Origin: an uncultured Eubacteriales bacterium
Lineage (GTDB): Bacteria > Bacillota > Clostridia > Oscillospirales > Acutalibacteraceae
DNA length: 12,356 bases
Assembly: GCA_900317215.1 (NCBI GenBank)
Contig: ONFW01000234.1
Location: 1 to 12,356 of the forward strand
Direction: 5' to 3'
Below, piece after piece: positions 1 to 5,575 of this stretch. Position 1 is the first letter of the stretch. Each line of letters starts with the position of its first letter. The notes beneath the pieces were generated by a model, which saw nothing but the letters and a program-made list of their open reading frames with translations, was not told the DNA's origin and ran no database searches. Position numbers and translations under genes: made by a program.

Positions 1-900
1 GCAGGAAACGAACAGTCGATAAATGATGAAAATGATCAGACGATAAAGATCAGCGAGACAGGGGAAACAAAGTCAGAGGAGCCTGCCTCCGAGCCGAGCA
101 AAACAGAGGAGCCTGCCCCTGAGCCGAGCAAAACAGAGGAGCCTGCCTCCGAGCCGAGCAAAACAGAGGAGCCTGCCCCCGAGCCAAGCAAAACAGAGGA
201 GCCTGCCCCCGAGCCGAGCAAAACAGAGGAGCCTGCCTCCGAGCCGGAGCAGAGTATTCCGAATGACGAAAAGCCTGCCGGTGACGATGCATATCTAACC
301 AAAGAGTTTCTCTATGGGGGGGTTTTTCCAAAAGAAATAAAAGACGATATAGCCGCTAATAAAGATAGTGTAATAAAGTATTTAGCTGATAAACCAGATT
401 TGTATGCTTACCGCTCAACCCAGCTATATTTAGAATATTATGATAATGTTGTGATTGGCTATCTGAAGCCTGATATAAGAAAGCTTCAAATTGATGAGCT
501 TGTTGAATACCTAAAGGCTCACGGAGATAAAGAGTATTATCAGGCTAATCCTGTGTATGTAGAGCATTATGAGTGGTCCGGAGAAGATAGAGAAGATAGA
601 AATATACGGAAAGAACAGAATAAAGAGATAAGAGAAAGAATGGAAAAGTTTGAAGAGGAGCTCAGGGCATGGCTTTATGAGCATCAGGCTATGCCGGACG
701 CTTACGTAAGTGAAGATATGTATCAAAGTAGGATTTATTGGTGCGATGCCAACAGGATCGAGGATATGAGAGAGGAGATAGTTATAGATTACGATTATGA
801 GAAGGGTCCGAAGATAACGTACTCCACCTACGATGACAACGGCACTTGTATCAACAGGGAGGTTGTGTATTACCCCTGCTACAACATTTACAGCTATTGA
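1..900 (+). CDS. 5'-truncated unknown protein with Glu/Pro-rich decapeptide repeats
   Basis: The reading frame is open from base 1 to the TGA at 898-900, giving the last 299 residues; the start lies outside the window. Visible residues 1-25 are polar. Residues 26-75 are five copies of a decapeptide EEPA(S/P)EPSKT, followed by a partial sixth copy to residue 82. Residues 83-299 form a tyrosine- and acid-rich domain with a probable coiled coil or long charged helix near 204-228 (QNKEIRERMEKFEEELR). No membrane segment is visible. The pattern of a low-complexity Pro/Glu linker before a folded domain is typical of lipoproteins or wall-attached proteins of gut Firmicutes, so an exported N-terminus upstream is inferred, not seen. 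I do not recognise the C-terminal domain and assign no function. Base composition is locally AT-rich: about 33% GC by hand count over 361-540. It converges on aguB, with a shared terminator between them. Confidence 0.85.
   Translation, partial: AGNEQSINDENDQTIKISETGETKSEEPASEPSKTEEPAPEPSKTEEPASEPSKTEEPAPEPSKTEEPAPEPSKTEEPASEPEQSIPNDEKPAGDDAYLTKEFLYGGVFPKEIKDDIAANKDSVIKYLADKPDLYAYRSTQLYLEYYDNVVIGYLKPDIRKLQIDELVEYLKAHGDKEYYQANPVYVEHYEWSGEDREDRNIRKEQNKEIRERMEKFEEELRAWLYEHQAMPDAYVSEDMYQSRIYWCDANRIEDMREEIVIDYDYEKGPKITYSTYDDNGTCINREVVYYPCYNIYSY
81..246 (+). repeat. 30-bp tandem repeat, 5 full copies plus a partial copy
   Basis: Units begin at 81, 111, 141, 171 and 201, with a 16-base partial unit at 231-246. 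Each begins gcctgcc and ends aaacagagga. The units differ only at a few positions: the last bases of the first decamer alternate tcc, cct and ccc, and one unit has cca for ccg. Thirty bases equal ten codons, so gain or loss of a unit keeps the frame. The repeat encodes the Glu/Pro-rich linker of the surrounding gene. It is not a CRISPR array because there are no unique spacers. Confidence 0.97.
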
Positions 901-941
901 TCTTTGCCTGAAATACAGGCTGACAGCAGCTAAAACAGGAT

Positions 942-995
942 AAAACAAGGCAGGCGGCTTAACTTGAACCGCCTGCTTTGTTTTGCGTTTTTTTT
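942..995. terminator. Bidirectional intrinsic terminator between CDS 1-900 and aguB
   Basis: A long stem pairs 942-960 (aaaacaaggcaggcggctt) with 967-984 (aaccgcctgctttgtttt), with one bulged C and one wobble. It is followed on the plus strand by gcgtttttttt (985-995). On the minus strand the A-rich left arm reads as a U-rich tail, so it can also end aguAB transcripts. The plus-strand T tract runs into the aguB stop codon (994-996). A smaller stem without a T tract lies just upstream (905-919, gcctg/caggc). Confidence 0.9.
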
Positions 996-1869
996 AGTTC
1001 ACTATCCTGCCGTACATTTCGGGGCGCCTGTCACGGAAAAGCCCCCAGCTCATTCTCAGTTCATACGCCTCGTCAAGATCAAGCTCGGCGCTTATCACCG
1101 TCCGGCTTGTTCTGTCAGCTGAGGCGATAAGCTCCCCCGAGGCGTCTGTGATGAAGGACGAGCCGTAAAAGGTAAGAGACGAGCTTTGATTATTGTTTTC
1201 GGAGCAGGGCATGACCCTCTCCTCGCCGACACGGTTGGCAGCTATTACAGGAACGATGTTTGCCGCTGCATGACCCTGCATGCATCTTCTCCAGTGAGGC
1301 ATGCTGTCAACGTCAAGTATCGGCTCAGAGCCTATCGCAGTGGGGTAGAGCAGCAGGTCTGCGCCCATAAGAGCCATGCACCTTGCCGCCTCAGGAAACC
1401 ACTGATCCCAGCAGATTCCAACACCTATTCTGCCGAAGCGGGTGTCCCATACCTTGAAGCCGGTGTTGCCCGGTGTAAAATAGAACTTCTCCTGATAGAA
1501 CTGGTCGTCCGGAATATGCGTTTTCCGGTATACACCTATCACAGTGCCGTCGGCGTCTATCATGGCGACGCTGTTGTAGGTGTTGTTGGCGTCCCTTTCA
1601 AAAAAGCTTACCGGTATTACAACGCCAAGCTCTCTTGCAACGACTGAAAATCTCTTTACCGCAAGATTCTCTCCGACTGCGGAGGCGAGCTTATAATAGC
1701 CGTAGTTCCTTTCCTGACAGAAGTATCTTGTTTCAAAAAGCTCCGGCAGAAGAATGACGTTTGCGCCCTCTGCGGCAGCCATTCTGACAAGATGCTCCGC
1801 GTTGAATATGTTATCCTCCACCTGACAGCTCATGGACATCTGAACTGCTGCTACCTTGACCTTTCTCAT
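994..1869 (-). CDS. aguB: N-carbamoylputrescine amidase AguB
   Basis: This 291-residue cytoplasmic enzyme of the nitrilase (carbon-nitrogen hydrolase) family hydrolyses N-carbamoylputrescine to putrescine, CO2 and ammonia, the second step of agmatine-to-putrescine conversion. The nitrilase triad is readable: Glu43 in LLPELFE, Lys116 in YRKTHIPDD and Cys153 in GICWDQWFPEAAR. The motifs DDQFYQEKFYFTPG and MPHWRRCMQGHAAAN fit the AguB subgroup. Length is normal for the family. The ATG at 1867-1869 is preceded by a strong Shine-Dalgarno sequence, AAGGAGAG at 1876-1883. The gene lies 15 bp after aguA on the same strand, so the two are almost certainly cotranscribed, and that partnership supports the substrate assignment over other nitrilase-family amidases. 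Nothing is broken or missing. Confidence 0.95.
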   Translation of the reverse strand: MRKVKVAAVQMSMSCQVEDNIFNAEHLVRMAAAEGANVILLPELFETRYFCQERNYGYYKLASAVGENLAVKRFSVVARELGVVIPVSFFERDANNTYNSVAMIDADGTVIGVYRKTHIPDDQFYQEKFYFTPGNTGFKVWDTRFGRIGVGICWDQWFPEAARCMALMGADLLLYPTAIGSEPILDVDSMPHWRRCMQGHAAANIVPVIAANRVGEERVMPCSENNNQSSSLTFYGSSFITDASGELIASADRTSRTVISAELDLDEAYELRMSWGLFRDRRPEMYGRIVN

Positions 1870-1884
1870 GTTCTTCTCTCCTTC

Positions 1885-2988
1885 TTATCTTAAATTCACC
1901 GAGGCAGGTATCTGCTGTGTTATGCAGTGAATGTTTCCCCCTCCGATGAGTATATCCCTTGCGTATACCCCGACTACCTTTCTTGTCGGGAAAAGCTTTG
2001 ACAACAGCTCTATTGCTGCAGTGTCATTTTCGTCACCGAACTGCGGCACGATGACATGAGCATTAGAGATGTAAAAATTTGCATATGATGCGGCAAGTCT
2101 CTCTCCCGGTGTTCGTGTAGGCACGCCGTTCATATCGTCAAGACCGGCGCATTCCTCCTCTGTAATAGTGACAGGCTTGGGCAGCAGAAGCTTATGAACA
2201 GTTATTCTTCTGCCCCTTGCGTCCCTCACTCCCTCGAGATATTCAAGACAGCTCCTCGACATCTCATACTGAGGGTCGCTCTTGTCGTCTGTCCAGGAAA
2301 GAACTGCCTCTGCCGGAGCTGTAAAGGCGCAGATATTATCAACGTGCTCGTTGGTTTCATCGTTGTAAATACCCCTCGGCAGCCACAAGATCTTTTCCGC
2401 CCCGAGACATTGCAGCAGCTCGGACTCTATTTCGTCCTTTGTCATGTCAGGATTGCGTCCTGCACTGAGCAGACAGCTTTCGGTAGTCATTATTGTTCCC
2501 TCGCCGTCGCTGTGTATCGAGCCTCCCTCAAGAATAAAGCTTCTCTTGTCATAGGTGTCGACATCGAGCAGGTCGCATAGCTTGCGAGCCATTTTGTTAT
2601 CCCTGTCCCACGGAAAATACAGACCGTCCGCAAGTCCTCCCCATGCATTGAAGCCCCAGTCAATGCCCCTGAGCTCCTTTCCGTTTGTCACAAAGGTCGG
2701 GGCAACATCTCTTGCCCATGAATCGTCAGATTCCATTTCGACTACACGGACATTATCTGGCAGCATAAAGCGGGCGCTGTCGTAGTCGTCATATCTCGCA
2801 CAGACTATTACCTTTTCGCTCTGAGAGATTATCCCTATCACTTGTGCAAAGGCTTTCCTTGCGGCATAGGCTCCGTTCTGCCAGCTGTCGCGGCGGTGGG
2901 GAAAGATCATGATGCAGCCGTAGTGCTCCGAAAACTCCGCAGGCATGGAAAAACCGTCTGCTGCGGGTATTGAATTAAGTATCCTCAT
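1885..2988 (-). CDS. aguA: Agmatine deiminase AguA
   Basis: This 367-residue enzyme of the peptidyl-arginine-deiminase-like guanidino-group family converts agmatine to N-carbamoylputrescine and ammonia. Family landmarks are all present: SDDSWARDVAPTF around Asp94, a FILEGGSIHSDGEGT block with Glu154, TNEHVDNIC with His215 and Asp217, and the catalytic Cys355 in IGGGNIHCITQQIP close to the C-terminus. Length is typical. The start at 2986-2988 follows AGAAGGACA about 8 bases upstream, and the N-terminus (PAEFSEHYGCIMIFPHR) matches the usual family start. It is the first gene of the aguA-aguB operon, and its product feeds AguB directly. No arginine decarboxylase is visible here, so agmatine must come from elsewhere in the genome or from outside the cell. 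Confidence 0.96.
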   Translation of the reverse strand: MRILNSIPAADGFSMPAEFSEHYGCIMIFPHRRDSWQNGAYAARKAFAQVIGIISQSEKVIVCARYDDYDSARFMLPDNVRVVEMESDDSWARDVAPTFVTNGKELRGIDWGFNAWGGLADGLYFPWDRDNKMARKLCDLLDVDTYDKRSFILEGGSIHSDGEGTIMTTESCLLSAGRNPDMTKDEIESELLQCLGAEKILWLPRGIYNDETNEHVDNICAFTAPAEAVLSWTDDKSDPQYEMSRSCLEYLEGVRDARGRRITVHKLLLPKPVTITEEECAGLDDMNGVPTRTPGERLAASYANFYISNAHVIVPQFGDENDTAAIELLSKLFPTRKVVGVYARDILIGGGNIHCITQQIPASVNLR

Positions 2989-3023
2989 GTTATCTGTCCT
3001 TCTGTTTTATCAATTTCATAGAT

Positions 3024-3032
3024 ATTATATCA
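3024..3032 (-). promoter_or_regulatory. Extended -10 promoter for aguAB
   Basis: On the minus strand the sequence reads TGATATAAT, an extended -10 element (TGn plus TATAAT, plus-strand 3024-3029). It lies about 35 bases upstream of the aguA start. No good -35 box stands 17 bases upstream, as is common for extended -10 promoters. Confidence 0.6.
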
Positions 3033-3073
3033 CATGATCCGCGGTTTTTCTACATCTGACAGTCCGAAAAGAC

Positions 3074-3101
3074 TTGAAAAAACAAAAATATGTAGTATAA
3101 T
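3074..3101 (+). promoter_or_regulatory. Sigma-A-type promoter for the 85-residue gene
   Basis: TTGAAA at 3074-3079 and a perfect TATAAT at 3096-3101 are separated by 16 bases. The element sits about 30 bases upstream of the start codon at 3132 and is back to back with the aguA promoter. Confidence 0.75.
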
Positions 3102-3131
3102 AAAAACTGCGGAATAAACGGAGGGGATCAG

Positions 3132-3389
3132 ATGAAGCGCTTTGATAATACTGAATTATTTTTTTCGGAGACTGATGCCGAGAGCTATAACGAGGAGATA
3201 GATATTATTCTCGGGGAAAAATACGGAGCTGTGAATGTTGTGGGCAGTCTTATAGAGAGCACTGCGCCGACATACAGCGAAAGAGCTCTTTCTCCTGAAA
3301 TGCTGGAGAACGAGGACGAGATAAAGCAGGCAAACGAGCTTTTCAGACTTGCGGATAACGGCGCTTTGAAGCAGAGAGTGCAGCATTAA
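3132..3389 (+). CDS. Small acidic protein of unknown function (85 aa)
   Basis: The ATG is preceded by a strong ribosome site (GGAGGGG at 3119-3126). The unit has its own promoter at 3074-3101 and an intrinsic terminator at 3405-3433, so it looks like a complete monocistronic gene. The protein is acidic, has no signal peptide, cysteine, zinc motif or membrane segment, and is probably cytosolic and largely helical. The N-terminal half carries a short hydrophobic patch (YGAVNVVGSLIES). The second half is a charged helix-like stretch (SPEMLENEDEIKQANELFR). I do not recognise a family. It lies divergent from aguAB and upstream of the GH13 gene, but separate signals on both sides argue against cotranscription with either. 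A regulatory or partner role for either neighbour would be speculation. Overlapping frames on the other strand have no comparable signals. Confidence 0.75.
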   Translation: MKRFDNTELFFSETDAESYNEEIDIILGEKYGAVNVVGSLIESTAPTYSERALSPEMLENEDEIKQANELFRLADNGALKQRVQH

Positions 3390-3404
3390 AAATTGAGCTT
3401 TATG

Positions 3405-3433
3405 ACGGGTGTAGATCACCCGTTTATTTTTTT
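3405..3433 (+). terminator. Intrinsic terminator of the 85-residue gene
   Basis: The stem ACGGGTG (3405-3411) pairs perfectly with CACCCGT (3417-3423) around a five-base loop, tagat. A T-rich tract (ttatttttttt) follows through 3433. It lies 15 bases after the stop codon. Confidence 0.9.
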
Positions 3434-3475
3434 GTATTCGGATAGGTAAATTAAACAAAAAACTCATAAAAATAC

Positions 3476-3504
3476 TTGCATTATATGTGAGCTTGTGCTA
3501 TACT
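3476..3504 (+). promoter_or_regulatory. Sigma-A-type promoter for the GH13 gene
   Basis: TTGCAT (3476-3481) and TATACT (3499-3504) are spaced by 17 bases. This leaves a leader of about 50 bases before the ATG at 3559, which contains a purine-rich ribosome site (AAAGGAAAAG, 3545-3554). No recognisable operator or cre-like catabolite site stands out. Confidence 0.75.
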
Positions 3505-3558
3505 TGAAAGGTCGTCAGAATAGACGGCTATAAAAGCTTCTTTGAAAGGAAAAGAAAT

Positions 3559-5211
3559 ATGTATTGGGTCAACGAATCGGTTTTTTATCACATTTATCCC
3601 CTCGGCTTTACAGGGGCTCCACGGATCAACGACGGTAAGCTCGAGTATCGTCTTGACAAGGTGCTCGACTTCATTCCGCATTTTAAGGAAATGAACGTCA
3701 ATGCAATATATTTTGGCCCCGTGTTCAGCTCGACAACACACGGATATGATACTAATGATTATTATAATATAGACAACCGTCTCGGAGATAACGAGAGCTT
3801 TGCAAGGATCTGCAAGACCCTGCATGAAAACGGGATAAAAGTCGTGCTTGACGGTGTATTCAATCATGTGGGCAGAGGCTTCTGGGCTTTCGAGGACGTG
3901 AGGAGGAATCTGCAGTCCTCGCCCTATTGCTCATGGTTCCGAAACCTGAATTTCGGGGGAAACAGCCCTTGGGGAGATCCGTTCTGGTATGAGGGCTGGG
4001 AGGGAAACTACGATCTTGTTAAGCTCGAGCTTCGTCACCCTGATGTAAAAAAGCATATCTTTGATGCGGTCGCAATGTGGATGGATAAGTTCGGGATAGA
4101 CGGACTCAGACTGGACGTGGCTTATTGCATGGATCAGGATTTTCTGCGTGATCTGAAGCATTTCTGCAAGAGCCGCAACAGCAGCTTCTGGCTTATGGGA
4201 GAGATAATCCACGGCGACTATGCTCGTCTTGCTAATCCTGATCTGCTGGATTCCTGCACGAATTACGAGTGCTACAAGGGCATTTATTCCTCACATAACG
4301 ACCACAACTATTTTGAGATCGCTCATTCACTCAACCGTCAGTTTGCAAATGGCGGAATATACCATAATATCTATACCTACAATTTTGTTGACAATCATGA
4401 CGTAAACCGTCTCGCAAGCACAATAAGGGAGCCTGAGAATCTGAAAAACTGTTTCTCTACGCTGTATTTCATGCCCGGCGTGCCATCGGTATACTATGGG
4501 AGTGAATGGGGTATAAAGGGGCAGAAAAACCGCACGGAGCATGATTATCCTCTGCGCCCGTGTGTAAATGTAAGCGATATTGAGAAAAACGAGCTGTTCC
4601 GTCATATATGCAGGCTTGGCGCCGTCAGAAGAAAGTATAAGGCGCTGAAATACGGCAGCTTTATGAATATTGTAATAAAGAACGAGCAGCTTGTTTTCAG
4701 ACGCAGGTTTGAGGATGAAACAGTATATATAGCTCTGAATCTCAGCGACGAGGACTATTCATTGGGCTTCAATACGGAAGGAGGCTCAAGTCTGTTTGAT
4801 GTTTTTGACGGAAGGACAGTATATGACGTAAAGGGCGGACATGCGGAAATAAACATTCCTGCCAGAGGAACAAGAGTCCTTGTGCTGACCGACGGCGAAG
4901 CGCCTGAATATCCCGAGGGGGATGAAACAAGCCCGGCAGAAGCAACGAATGAAGTCCCCGAGATGACGGACTCGGTCTGTGAAGAAAGAAAGCCGCTGCC
5001 GCCGACAGGTGCTCCCGGAAGATACCGTCATTTCAAGGGCGGGGAGTATGAGTTTATCTGTCTTGCTAAGGACAGCGAGACATCAGAGGAGCTGGTCATC
5101 TATAAAGCTCTTTACGGCGACGGAGGCATCTGGGCAAGACCCTCAGCTATCTTCTATCAGTATGTAAACGTGGACGGCAAAGAGGTGCCGAGGTTTGAGA
5201 AGATAGATTGA
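3559..5211 (+). CDS. Intracellular GH13 alpha-glucanase-family enzyme with C-terminal DUF1653 domain
   Basis: The 550-residue protein begins with a GH13 (alpha-amylase family) TIM barrel. Conserved regions read in order: HGYDTNDYYNID (61-72), region I DGVFNH (98-103), region II GLRLDVA with nucleophile Asp186, region III MGEI with acid/base Glu215, and region IV FVDNHD ending in Asp281. All catalytic residues are present. A beta-rich amylase C-domain spans about 365-445. An acidic, Pro/Glu-rich linker follows (about 447-486), then residues about 488-548 (RYRHFKGGEYEF, KDSETSEELVIYKALYG, VDGKEVPRFE) match DUF1653, a small domain of unknown function that usually stands alone. There is no signal peptide, so it should act in the cytoplasm, probably on imported or stored malto-oligosaccharides or alpha-glucans. 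Exact specificity (amylase, cyclomaltodextrinase-like or glucosidase) cannot be read from the sequence. It is monocistronic, with its own promoter, and has no neighbouring sugar transporter. Confidence 0.92.
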   Translation: MYWVNESVFYHIYPLGFTGAPRINDGKLEYRLDKVLDFIPHFKEMNVNAIYFGPVFSSTTHGYDTNDYYNIDNRLGDNESFARICKTLHENGIKVVLDGVFNHVGRGFWAFEDVRRNLQSSPYCSWFRNLNFGGNSPWGDPFWYEGWEGNYDLVKLELRHPDVKKHIFDAVAMWMDKFGIDGLRLDVAYCMDQDFLRDLKHFCKSRNSSFWLMGEIIHGDYARLANPDLLDSCTNYECYKGIYSSHNDHNYFEIAHSLNRQFANGGIYHNIYTYNFVDNHDVNRLASTIREPENLKNCFSTLYFMPGVPSVYYGSEWGIKGQKNRTEHDYPLRPCVNVSDIEKNELFRHICRLGAVRRKYKALKYGSFMNIVIKNEQLVFRRRFEDETVYIALNLSDEDYSLGFNTEGGSSLFDVFDGRTVYDVKGGHAEINIPARGTRVLVLTDGEAPEYPEGDETSPAEATNEVPEMTDSVCEERKPLPPTGAPGRYRHFKGGEYEFICLAKDSETSEELVIYKALYGDGGIWARPSAIFYQYVNVDGKEVPRFEKID

Positions 5212-5241
5212 TGCACTGTGCGCGATCCGTCAGGATTTTTC

Positions 5242-5270
5242 TTGACAAAACCGAAGTATGATATTATAAT
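5242..5270 (+). promoter_or_regulatory. Perfect-consensus sigma-A promoter of the leuA T-box leader
   Basis: TTGACA (5242-5247) and TATAAT (5265-5270) are separated by exactly 17 bases. Transcription should begin near 5277, just before stem I of the T-box. Strong constitutive initiation suits a gene controlled by conditional termination downstream. Confidence 0.92.
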
Positions 5271-5291
5271 GGATTGTAATAAAACCGATAA

Positions 5292-5545
5292 AAAGCTGTG
5301 AAGGAAATAAGATGCGCTGTTTTGTGCAAAGAGAGCCGCCGGTCGGTGTAAGGCGGTGACGGGCAGCGCGTGTATAGCTCGTTCCTGAGCTTTCCGTCTG
5401 AAGAAGAGTAAGGCGGAACGGAGGGCACCGTTAAATGCCGGAGCCTTGTCTGAGGCTTGCTGAGGGATGCAATGCGTCTGAAAATGGGTGGTACCGCGAG
5501 CTTATGCCCGCCCCATGGTCACTTTGTGATCGGGGCGGCTTTTTT
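5292..5545 (+). promoter_or_regulatory. T-box riboswitch (tRNA-Leu) controlling leuA
   Basis: Stem I can be folded by eye. A kink-turn is formed by AAAGC (5292-5296), bulge UGU, GA (5300-5301) and AGGAA (5302-5306) against UUCCU (5382-5386), GA (5387-5388) and GCUUU (5389-5393). Above it AUGCGCUG (5312-5319) pairs with CAGCGCGU (5364-5371), and CCGCC (5336-5340) pairs with GGCGG (5352-5356) below the distal loop. The specifier loop (5372-5381) places CUC, a leucine codon, at 5378-5380, followed by purine G just before the base helix, the usual layout. The conserved T-box TGGGTGGTACCGCG (5485-5498) carries UGGU (5489-5492), which would pair with an ACCA acceptor end, as expected for tRNA-Leu with discriminator A. 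Uncharged tRNA-Leu binding would favour the antiterminator and leuA expression. Confidence 0.95.
5506..5545 (+). terminator. T-box regulated terminator (attenuator)
   Basis: GCCCGCCCC (5506-5514) pairs with GGGGCGGC (5532-5539), with one bulged C. The stem continues with GGUCAC (5517-5522) against GUGAUC (5526-5531) and is closed by a UUU loop. A run of six T residues follows (5540-5545). It forms when the T-box is not held by uncharged tRNA and ends transcription before leuA. Confidence 0.93.
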
Positions 5546-5575
5546 ATTGGTAAAGCAAAACAGGAGGTAATTATT

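Noticed and set aside
81..246. CRISPR array
   Set aside because: Units are directly adjacent and nearly identical with no unique spacers, and they are coding.
36..331. Open minus-strand frames across the 30-bp repeat
   Set aside because: The repeat lacks stop codons in several frames, so these are by-products of its periodicity. They have no ribosome site, and the plus-strand frame continues smoothly into a non-repetitive domain.
511..948. Minus-strand 145-codon frame opposite the first gene
   Set aside because: It reads into the bidirectional terminator region, has no ribosome site, and lies opposite a coherent plus-strand protein that is continuous with the repeat.
5435..5575. Longer N-terminus for leuA
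   Set aside because: The upstream in-frame stretch runs through the T-box and its terminator. The AGGAGG site and family N-terminus point to 5576.
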